From Holophagaceae bacterium UBA706 (GTDB taxonomy: Bacteria; Acidobacteriota; Holophagae; Holophagales; Holophagaceae), in the NCBI GenBank assembly GCA_002298155.1, contig DBME01000024.1, positions 1-11,264 of the forward strand: a stretch of DNA of 11,264 nucleotides, in the 5' to 3' direction. Below, in pieces: positions 5,353 to 11,264 of this stretch (the stretch's first letter is position 1; each line of letters begins with the position of its first letter). The position numbers and the translations under genes are program-made. The notes beneath the pieces are model-generated. The model was not told the origin of the DNA. It was given only the letters and a program-made list of their open reading frames with translations, and did no database searches.

Positions 5353-7341
5353 ATGTCCTGCGCCGAAGAGACCGCCAAACCAACCCTGGGGCCCTGGCCC
5401 CGAAGGGTCGCGCACGTCCGTATGGACAAGCAGCCATGGGTGCGCCGCGGGGGCAAGCTCCTCCTGGACTTCGCCCTGGCCTTCCTGGCATGGATCCTGG
5501 CGGCAAGCCTGGAAGGGGACTCTCCCTGGGACCCCGGGGGACTCGTCTTCTTCCTGTGCATGGCCATGGTCATCAACCTGGCGCTCCACCTCTCCTCGCA
5601 GCACTACCGACTGCTCGAAATGAGGGAGGCCAAGGCCATCCTCTTCGGTGACCTTGGGCTCATGGCGGCCGTCCTGGCCTTCTGCGCCGTGAGGGGGGGG
5701 ACCGCCCCGGCGATCACGGGCCGGGACGCGGCCATGGTGGCCTGCCTCCTCTGCGGCGTGCTCTGGTTCCTGGCCCGTCTCGCGGCGGGGGCCCTTTCGG
5801 GCATGCGCCGGCCGGATCGGACGGGACGTCTGGAACGGACCCTGATCGTGGGAGCGGGCAGGGCGGGCATGCGGCTCTGCCAGGAGGTCCTCGAACACCC
5901 GCGCCTTGCCCTGCAGGTGGTGGGTTTCGTGGACGATGCGCCGGAGAAGCAGGGACTGCGGATCCAGGGCGTCCCCGTCCTGGGAGCCACCGATCGGCTG
6001 GCCGAGTTCATCCGGGAGCGCCACGCCTCGACGGTCATCCTCGGCATGGCCGGCGTGGCCGGGGCGCGCCTGCGGGAGCTGAGCCGCGGCCTGGAGGCCC
6101 AGGGCGTGAAGGTCAAGACTGTGCCCGGGATCCAGGAGCTGGTGGGGGACCACCCCTGGAAGCCGGAGTGGCGGGACGTGGCCATCGAGGACCTCCTGCG
6201 CCGCGACCCGGTGACCCTGGACACCGCCGCGATCCGCAAGGCCCTGGAGGGCACCGTCGCCCTCATCACCGGCGCCGGCGGCTCCATCGGCAGCGAGCTG
6301 GCGCGCAGGGTCGCCTCCTTCGGCCCCCGCCGGCTGGTGCTGCTGGGACGGGGTGAGAACAGCCTCTGGGAGATCGAGCGCGACCTGGCCCGGCGCTTTC
6401 CCGCCCTGCGCACGGACGTGGCCCTGTGCGACGTGCGGGACCCGGCGCGCCTCGCGCAGGTCTTCAGGGACCACGCGCCCGCCGCGGTCTTCCACGCGGC
6501 GGCCCACAAGCACGTGCCCTACCTGGAACTGCAGCCCGAGGAGGCCGTGCTCAACAACATCTTCGGAACCCGCAACGTCCTGCGGGCGGCCCTGGATGTG
6601 GGGGCGGGCGTGTTCGTGAACGTGTCCACGGACAAGGCCGTCAACCCCGTGAACGTCCTGGGCGTAAGCAAGCGCATCGGCGAGAACCTCGTCACCCAGG
6701 CCGCGGCCCACGCCCCGGCGGGCTCCCGCTACGTGAGCGTTCGTTTCGGCAACGTCCTGGGGAGCCGCGGCAGCGTCATCCCGCTCTTCCGCGAGCAGAT
6801 CGCGCGGGGCGGCCCCATCACGGTCACCCATCCGGACATGACCCGCTACTTCATGACCATCCCTGAAGCGGTGCAGCTGGTGCTGCAGGCGGGGATCCTG
6901 GGCGGGACCGCCAAGGTGTACGCCCTGGACATGGGCGAACCGGTGAAGATCCTGGACCTGGCCCTGGACATGGCGCGCCTCTCGGGGCTCCGGGCCGGGG
7001 TGGACATCGACATCCAGTTCACCGGGACCCGCCCGGGGGAAAAGCTCGTGGAGGAGCTGTTCACCGACCTTGAGAGCCGCCAGGCAGCAGTCCACGCCAA
7101 GGTTTTCGAAGCCCTGCAGGACCGCCAGGATCCGACGTTCCTGGAACGGGGCCTCGAGGCCCTCGAGAACGCCGTGACCCTCCCCGCGGACCTGCGCCAG
7201 AAGGCGATCCTCGCCTGGTTCCAGAAGCTGGTGCCCGCCTACCGGCCCTCCCCCTCGGGAATGGGGCGTCACCTGGCTGGAAACGGCGCCTCGCTGTCCC
7301 TGGAGACCGAGACGATCCCCTCCGGTAGCGCCCGCACATGA
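5353..7341 (+). CDS. Membrane-anchored UDP-HexNAc 4,6-dehydratase (CapD/WbpM/PglF family)
   Basis: This 662-residue enzyme should convert UDP-GlcNAc (or a related UDP-HexNAc) to the 4-keto-6-deoxy sugar, the entry to QuiNAc, FucNAc, bacillosamine and similar residues. The long two-domain form is complete. Hydrophobic segments lie at about 35-53, 63-82, 98-115 and 126-148. A first nucleotide-binding domain has GAGRAGMR (167-174). The catalytic SDR domain has GAGGSIGSEL (307-316), AAAHKHVPY (382-390), STDK (425-428) and TGTRPGEKLVEELF (557-570). As usual in this subfamily the SDR tyrosine is absent: NVLGVSKR (434-441) occupies its place, and T426/D427/K428 are the expected catalytic residues. 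The ATG has a modest GGAAG upstream. The stop overlaps the next start (ATGA). Exact product stereochemistry cannot be read from sequence. Confidence 0.94.
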   Translation: MSCAEETAKPTLGPWPRRVAHVRMDKQPWVRRGGKLLLDFALAFLAWILAASLEGDSPWDPGGLVFFLCMAMVINLALHLSSQHYRLLEMREAKAILFGDLGLMAAVLAFCAVRGGTAPAITGRDAAMVACLLCGVLWFLARLAAGALSGMRRPDRTGRLERTLIVGAGRAGMRLCQEVLEHPRLALQVVGFVDDAPEKQGLRIQGVPVLGATDRLAEFIRERHASTVILGMAGVAGARLRELSRGLEAQGVKVKTVPGIQELVGDHPWKPEWRDVAIEDLLRRDPVTLDTAAIRKALEGTVALITGAGGSIGSELARRVASFGPRRLVLLGRGENSLWEIERDLARRFPALRTDVALCDVRDPARLAQVFRDHAPAAVFHAAAHKHVPYLELQPEEAVLNNIFGTRNVLRAALDVGAGVFVNVSTDKAVNPVNVLGVSKRIGENLVTQAAAHAPAGSRYVSVRFGNVLGSRGSVIPLFREQIARGGPITVTHPDMTRYFMTIPEAVQLVLQAGILGGTAKVYALDMGEPVKILDLALDMARLSGLRAGVDIDIQFTGTRPGEKLVEELFTDLESRQAAVHAKVFEALQDRQDPTFLERGLEALENAVTLPADLRQKAILAWFQKLVPAYRPSPSGMGRHLAGNGASLSLETETIPSGSART

Positions 7342-8282
7342 TCCGCATCCCCCGCCTTCCGTCCGGGCTCCGCAAGCCCCTGGCCCACGCCCTCCTGGCT
7401 GGCATCGCCGCGGCGTGCGCGGCGATGCTCATGCAGGACGTCTTCACCTGCGAGGCGCGGATCCTCCCGGATTCCGGACACGGTTCGAACCCGGGACGCA
7501 CCGGGGTCTGGGCGCCCTCCGCGCCCCCCGTGACGCCGGGGACCCGGGAGGACGGCCCCACGGTCATCTACGCGGAGATCCTGGCGAGCCGCAGGCTGGC
7601 CAGCCGCCTCCTGGAGTCGGACTACGCGTACCCGTGCCGCACCTGGCGGTTCGGCAAGGCGAGCGCCGTGCACGGAACCCTCCTCGCCTACCTGGACGCC
7701 CCGGACGTGGACCGCGCCATGGGCTCCTTCCGCCGGCTGTTCACGGTGGAGCGCAATCCCAAGTCAGGGCTCCTCACCCTCGCCGCCGCAACCCGGTCGC
7801 CCGAGCTTTCCCGCCTGGTGGTGCGGGCCGCCGTGGAGGAACTGCGCCGGGCGCTGGTGGAGTTCGGCCAGGCGGAGGGCCGGAACCGGGCCCGCTCCGC
7901 CCGGGAGCGCCTGGACGAGGTCCAGGCCCTGTACAGCGAGAAGACCAATGCCTTCCAGCGGTTCCAGGACGCGAACCGCAACTGGGAGGCGAGCCCCTCG
8001 CCCAACCTCCGCTTCCAGGGGAACCAGATGAAGGAGCAGCTGGCCCTGTGGCGGCAGGTCCTGGCCAACCTCACCCTCAACCACGAGCAGGCCCTCCTGG
8101 AGGCCCGCAACGACGCCCAGACGCTGCTGGTGCTGGACCCGGGGGATCTTCCCCTGGCCAAGAGCCGGCCCCACCGGTCCCTCATCGTCCTGGGCGCCAT
8201 GGCCCTCGCCGGCGCGGCGAGCTGGGCCTTCATCAACCACGCAACGGTTTACGACCTGTTCATAGCCAAGGAGACCCCATGA
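7338..8282 (+). CDS. Wzz-like chain-length determinant / polysaccharide co-polymerase, no kinase domain
   Basis: This 314-residue inner-membrane protein has the layout of a polysaccharide co-polymerase. A membrane segment lies near 15-32 and a periplasmic region spans about 33-280, with a heptad-like, charge-rich helical stretch at 186-265. A proline-containing lead-in (DPGDLPLAKSRPHR, 267-280) precedes a second membrane segment (281-299) and a short cytoplasmic tail. Such proteins set glycan chain length and link the polymerase to the export channel. There is no Walker A motif or tyrosine-rich tail, so no fused BY-kinase. Two cysteines (C38, C100) fall in the predicted periplasmic part. Sequence identity to classical Wzz is low and the call rests on topology and context. 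The start overlaps the dehydratase stop (ATGA) and has no clear ribosome binding site, implying coupling. Confidence 0.7.
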   Translation: MIRIPRLPSGLRKPLAHALLAGIAAACAAMLMQDVFTCEARILPDSGHGSNPGRTGVWAPSAPPVTPGTREDGPTVIYAEILASRRLASRLLESDYAYPCRTWRFGKASAVHGTLLAYLDAPDVDRAMGSFRRLFTVERNPKSGLLTLAAATRSPELSRLVVRAAVEELRRALVEFGQAEGRNRARSARERLDEVQALYSEKTNAFQRFQDANRNWEASPSPNLRFQGNQMKEQLALWRQVLANLTLNHEQALLEARNDAQTLLVLDPGDLPLAKSRPHRSLIVLGAMALAGAASWAFINHATVYDLFIAKETP

Positions 8283-9613
8283 CCCTCGACACCCTTTCCA
8301 CCCACAAGACCGCCCTCATCCGGAAGTTCGAGAACCGCACCGCCCTCGTGGGCGTCGTGGGTCTGGGCTACGTGGGCCTGCCCCTGGCCGTGGAGAAGGC
8401 CAAGGTGGGCTTCAAGGTGCTGGGCTTCGACCGGAACGCCACCCGGGTGGCGGAGATCAACCTGGGCGTGAACTACATCGAGGACGTGAAGGACGAGGAG
8501 CTGCGGGATCTGGTCCTGGAAGGTCACCTCCTGGAAGCCACCTCCGAGTGGGGGCGCCTGACCGCCATGGACGCGGTGGTCATCTGCGTGCCCACCCCCC
8601 TTACCCGGAACCTCACCCCGGACCTGCAGTTCGTGGAGACGGTGACAAGGGAGGTGGCGCGCCGCCTGCGCCCGGGCCAGTTCATCTGCCTCGAGAGCAC
8701 CAGCTATCCCGGCACCACCGAGGAGGTCATCAAGCCCATCCTGGAATCCACCGGCCTGCGGGAGGGCGAGGACTTCCACTTGGCCTTCAGCCCCGAGCGC
8801 GTGGACCCGGGCAACAAGCGCTACACCACCAAGAACACCAGCAAGGTGGTGGGCGCGGCCTGCCCCGCGAGCCTGGAAGTGGCCCTGAGCTTCTACCGCC
8901 AGACGATCCTGGAGGTCATCCCGGTGAGCTCCGCCCGCATCGCCGAGATGGTCAAGGTCTTCGAGAACACCTTCCGCGCCGTGAACATCGCCCTGGTCAA
9001 CGAGCTGGCCATGCTCTGCGACCGCATGGGCATGGACGTGTGGGAGGCCCTGGACGCCGCCGGCACCAAGCCCTTCGGCATCATGCCCTTCTATCCCGGC
9101 CCCGGCGTGGGCGGGCACTGCATCCCGCTGGATCCCCACTACCTGGAATGGAAGGCCCGGGAGTACGGCTTCAACACCCGCTTCATCGCCCTGGCGGGGG
9201 AGATCAACCGCCGCATGCCGGAGTTCGTCGTGGGCAAGGCCATGCGCCTGCTCAGCGACCATGGCCTGGGCCTGAAATCCGCGCGGGTGCTGGCCCTGGG
9301 AATGGCCTACAAGAAGGACGTGGACGACGCCAGGGAGAGCCCCTCCGCGGAGGTCCTCTCCCTGCTCCAGGCCCGGGGCGCCCGGGTGGAGTACCACGAC
9401 CCCCACGTGCCGCGGTTCGGCGCGGGGGGAACGGAGCTCCGCAGCGTGGCCCTCGACGCCGAGACCCTGGACCGGGCCGACCTGGTGATCATCCTCACGG
9501 ACCACACGGATGTCGACTATGCCTGCGTGGTGCGCCACGCCCATCTGGTCCTGGACACCCGCAACGCCACCCGCGGACTCGTGTGCGACCGCGAGAAGGT
9601 GGTGCTCTTGTGA
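8279..9613 (+). CDS. wbpA: UDP-N-acetyl-D-glucosamine 6-dehydrogenase (WbpA-like)
   Basis: This 444-residue cytoplasmic enzyme oxidises C6 of UDP-GlcNAc twice with NAD to give UDP-GlcNAc uronic acid, the first step of the cassette that follows. The N-terminal Rossmann fold has GLGYVGLPLA (28-37). VCVPTP-like ICVPTPL lies at 102-108, and SFYRQTI...KVFENTFRAVNIALVNE marks the central helix region. The catalytic cysteine C281 sits in PGVGGHCIPLDP. Length is typical for the UDP-glucose/GDP-mannose dehydrogenase family. Substrate preference for UDP-GlcNAc rather than UDP-Glc is inferred from resemblance to WbpA/WbpO-type sequences and from the neighbours wbpB and wbpD. The ATG overlaps the previous stop (ATGA), with AAGGAG five bases upstream. 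Confidence 0.93.
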   Translation: MTLDTLSTHKTALIRKFENRTALVGVVGLGYVGLPLAVEKAKVGFKVLGFDRNATRVAEINLGVNYIEDVKDEELRDLVLEGHLLEATSEWGRLTAMDAVVICVPTPLTRNLTPDLQFVETVTREVARRLRPGQFICLESTSYPGTTEEVIKPILESTGLREGEDFHLAFSPERVDPGNKRYTTKNTSKVVGAACPASLEVALSFYRQTILEVIPVSSARIAEMVKVFENTFRAVNIALVNELAMLCDRMGMDVWEALDAAGTKPFGIMPFYPGPGVGGHCIPLDPHYLEWKAREYGFNTRFIALAGEINRRMPEFVVGKAMRLLSDHGLGLKSARVLALGMAYKKDVDDARESPSAEVLSLLQARGARVEYHDPHVPRFGAGGTELRSVALDAETLDRADLVIILTDHTDVDYACVVRHAHLVLDTRNATRGLVCDREKVVLL

Positions 9614-10611
9614 ACGGCTCGCCGAAGGTGGCCGTGGCGGGCGCCGGCGCCTGGGGCCGGAACCACGTGCGCACCCTCCACGGGCTGGGCGCCCTGGCCG
9701 GCGTCGTGGACGTGTCGGCGGAAGCCTGCGCCTGGATGCGGGAGACCTATCCCGAAGTGCCGGCCTGGACGTCGCTGGCCGAGGCCTGCCAGGGGGAGCC
9801 CGGCCTGCGGGGCCTCGTGGTGGCCACCCCGGCCCCCACCCATACGGAACTGACCCTGGAGGCCCTGGGCCAGGGCCTGGGGGTCCTGGTGGAAAAGCCC
9901 ATGACCCTGGTCTCGGGCGAGGCCCGGGACCTGGTGGAGCGGGCCGAGGCCGGGGGCAGCACCCTCATGGTCGGGCACCTGCTCCTGTACCAGCCCGCCA
10001 TCCAGGAATTGAAGCGCCTGCTGGACGGGGGCGTCGTGGGCAAGGTGCATCGGTTCCATTTCGAGCGGATGCAGCTGGGCCGCGTGCGCTCCGCCGAGAA
10101 CGCGCTGTGGAGCCTGGCGCCCCACGACGTGGCCGTCCTCCTCCACCTGGCCGGCGAGGCGCCCAGCACCGTGGAAGCCTCGGGAGCGGCCTTCCTGCAG
10201 CCGGGCATCCACGATGACGTCCACCTGGAACTCACCTTCCCCCAGGGCTGCAGCGCCCACATCCACGTGGGCTGGTACTGGCCCTCCAAGACCCGGGGCA
10301 TCCGGGTGCTCGGGGAGCGCGGCATGATCGTCTACGAGGAGGACGGCCAGACCCTCACCCTCCACCGCAAGCGGTTCCTGGGCACCCACGGACCCGCGGG
10401 CCCCGCCTGCTCGGACCAGGGCTCCAGCCTCGTCTTCCAGGGCGAGGGGGAGCCCCTGGTGGTGGAGGACGCGCATTTCCTGCACTGCCTGACCACCGGC
10501 CGGACCCCCCTGAGCGACGGCCGCAGCGGCCTGGACGTGATCCGGGTCCTGGAGCGGGGCGACCTCAGCCTCCGGAACCTTCCAACCCCACCCACAAGGA
10601 GCAGACCATGA
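9610..10611 (+). CDS. wbpB: UDP-GlcNAc-uronate 3-dehydrogenase (WbpB/WlbA, Gfo/Idh/MocA family)
   Basis: This 333-residue NAD-dependent oxidoreductase is expected to oxidise C3 of UDP-GlcNAc-uronic acid to the 3-keto sugar, which is then transaminated. The N-terminal Rossmann motif is GAGAWGRNH (11-19). The conserved EKP lies at 95-97, the loop ATPAPTH at 72-78, and the C-terminal sheet domain has WSLAPHDV (167-174) with the H172/D173 pair common in WlbA-type enzymes. Length is normal. The start is GTG overlapping the wbpA stop (GTGA), with AAGGTGG seven bases upstream; the much longer open frame upstream is a shadow of wbpA. Its place between wbpA and wbpD supports the specific role over a generic sugar oxidoreductase. 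Confidence 0.92.
   Translation: MNGSPKVAVAGAGAWGRNHVRTLHGLGALAGVVDVSAEACAWMRETYPEVPAWTSLAEACQGEPGLRGLVVATPAPTHTELTLEALGQGLGVLVEKPMTLVSGEARDLVERAEAGGSTLMVGHLLLYQPAIQELKRLLDGGVVGKVHRFHFERMQLGRVRSAENALWSLAPHDVAVLLHLAGEAPSTVEASGAAFLQPGIHDDVHLELTFPQGCSAHIHVGWYWPSKTRGIRVLGERGMIVYEEDGQTLTLHRKRFLGTHGPAGPACSDQGSSLVFQGEGEPLVVEDAHFLHCLTTGRTPLSDGRSGLDVIRVLERGDLSLRNLPTPPTRSRP
10596..10601 (+). promoter_or_regulatory. Ribosome binding site of wbpD
   Basis: AAGGAG lies six bases before the ATG at 10608, inside the end of wbpB, and supports that start. Confidence 0.8.
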
Positions 10612-11207
10612 ACACCACCACCAGCACCCCCTCCGGCATCCACCCCCTGGCGGTGGTCGACGAAGGCGCCTCCATCGGCGAAGACACCCGCATCTGGCAT
10701 TTCAGCCACGTTTACGACGGGGCCGTCATCGGCGCCCACTGCATCCTCGGCCAGAACGTCATGGTGGCCCGGGGCGTCGTCATCGGCGACCACTGCAAGA
10801 TCCAGAACAACGTCTCCCTGTACGAGGGGGTCGTGCTGGAGGACTACGTCTTCTGCGGACCCAGCATGGTCTTCACCAACGTGACCACCCCGCGGTGCCT
10901 CCACCCCCGCAACACCCCCGCCGACTACCGGCCCACCCGGGTCAAGCGGGGCGCCAGCATTGGCGCCAACGCGACCATCGTCTGCGGTGTGACCCTCCAC
11001 GAGTGCGCCTTCGTGGCCGCCGGCGCCGTGGTCACCCGGGACGTGCCGGCCTACGCCATGGTGGCCGGGGTCCCGGCGCGGATCATCGGCCACATGTGCG
11101 AACGCGGGGAGCGTCTGGTCTTCGATCCGTCGGGCCGGGCCGTCACCAGTTATGGCCAGGTCTACCGCCGCCAGGCCTCCGGCGCCGTCGCCAAGGAGGC
11201 CCTGTGA
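10608..11207 (+). CDS. wbpD: UDP-2-acetamido-3-amino-2,3-dideoxy-glucuronate N-acetyltransferase (WbpD/WlbB)
   Basis: This 199-residue cytoplasmic enzyme acetylates the 3-amino group of UDP-GlcNAc(3N)A using acetyl-CoA, completing UDP-2,3-diacetamido-2,3-dideoxy-glucuronate. It is a left-handed beta-helix protein of hexapeptide repeats (about 12-88 and 113-160). The segments RIWHFSHV (28-35), LGQNV (47-51), [12 protein letters not shown] (64-75), [12 protein letters not shown] (81-92) and [11 protein letters not shown] (120-130) closely resemble WbpD/WlbB as I recall them, including the loop after FTNV. Length is typical (about 190-200). The start overlaps the wbpB stop (ATGA). The position after wbpB and before the next reading frame matches the order of the Pseudomonas aeruginosa wbp cassette. 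Confidence 0.94.
   Translation: MNTTTSTPSGIHPLAVVDEGASIGEDTRIWHFSHVYDGAVIGAHCILGQNVMVARGVVIGDHCKIQNNVSLYEGVVLEDYVFCGPSMVFTNVTTPRCLHPRNTPADYRPTRVKRGASIGANATIVCGVTLHECAFVAAGAVVTRDVPAYAMVAGVPARIIGHMCERGERLVFDPSGRAVTSYGQVYRRQASGAVAKEAL
11193..11199 (+). promoter_or_regulatory. Ribosome binding site of the final gene
   Basis: AAGGAGG lies four bases before the GTG at 11204, within the last codons of wbpD. It supports a real gene starting at the edge of the window. Confidence 0.75.
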
Positions 11208-11264
11208 ACCAGCTGACCCGCATCCCCGCCCTGGACCTCACCGGCACCATCGAGACCCTCTGGC
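11204..11264 (+). CDS. Start of a probable WbpE-type (DegT/DnrJ/EryC1) aminotransferase, partial
   Basis: Only 20 codons are visible, beginning [12 protein letters not shown] after a GTG start that overlaps the wbpD stop (GTGA) and has a strong ribosome binding site. An IP-x-x-DL stretch near the N-terminus is common in PLP-dependent sugar aminotransferases of the DegT family. The pathway lacks exactly this step: transamination of the 3-keto intermediate made by WbpB. The reading frame is well supported, while the function rests mainly on context. An epimerase or glycosyltransferase is the main alternative. Confidence 0.6.
   Translation, partial: MNQLTRIPALDLTGTIETLW

Noticed and set aside
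5326..7272. 648-codon minus-strand open frame opposite the dehydratase
   Set aside because: High G+C makes long antisense frames common. Its translation is rich in H, G, R and P with no domain, while the plus strand encodes a full-length recognised enzyme.
8249..9544. 431-codon minus-strand open frame opposite wbpA
   Set aside because: It has shadow composition and no motif; the plus strand is clearly UDP-GlcNAc dehydrogenase.

Overview
The window is GC-rich, protein-dense bacterial DNA. A hand count of 9601-9660 gives 47/60 G+C. It is broken by one AT-rich intergenic island at about 2440-3050. Gene content points to a Gram-negative organism with anaerobic or fermentative redox metabolism: outer-membrane polysaccharide export, a Rex redox regulator, and hydrogenase-type NADH dehydrogenase subunits. 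A member of Acidobacteriota class Holophagae (Holophaga/Geothrix-like) would fit, but that is inference from composition and gene set only.

Left part, minus strand (1-2305): rex, then a NuoE/HydC-like [2Fe-2S] subunit, then a NuoF/HydB-like NADH- and FMN-binding flavoprotein that runs off the left edge. NuoF carries an extra N-terminal thioredoxin-like [2Fe-2S] domain and the DEGDPGAFMDRS-type signature. Both are typical of the electron-bifurcating hydrogenase/formate dehydrogenase family rather than respiratory complex I. The nuoE stop and nuoF start overlap by four bases. Upstream of rex is a long inverted repeat beside a good -35 box, a natural candidate for an autoregulatory operator.

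Middle (2306-3035): a divergent intergenic region of about 730 bp. The rex-proximal 130 bp is GC-rich and holds the rex promoter and operator. The rest drops to roughly 20-35% G+C and contains no convincing intact gene. It has one 61-codon open stretch on the minus strand that could be a gene relic, a few short dyads, and the presumed promoter region of the polysaccharide genes.

Right part, plus strand (3036-11264): a polysaccharide (capsule, exopolysaccharide or O-antigen-like) operon. It encodes a 753-residue multi-SLBB outer-membrane export protein, a membrane-bound CapD/WbpM/PglF-type UDP-HexNAc 4,6-dehydratase, a Wzz-like chain-length or co-polymerase protein without a kinase domain, and then a UDP-sugar cassette. 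The cassette is WbpA (UDP-GlcNAc 6-dehydrogenase), WbpB (3-dehydrogenase), WbpD (3-N-acetyltransferase) and the first 20 codons of a protein whose position fits the WbpE aminotransferase. Together these four would convert UDP-GlcNAc to UDP-2,3-diacetamido-2,3-dideoxy-glucuronic acid, a precursor of di-N-acetylated uronic acid residues in surface glycans. From the dehydratase onward every gene junction is a four-base ATGA or GTGA overlap, so the block is almost certainly one translationally coupled operon.

I see no CRISPR array, tRNA, rRNA, insertion sequence or clearly unknown multi-gene system. The least explained parts are the AT-rich island with its possible relic, and the non-standard dyad in front of rex.
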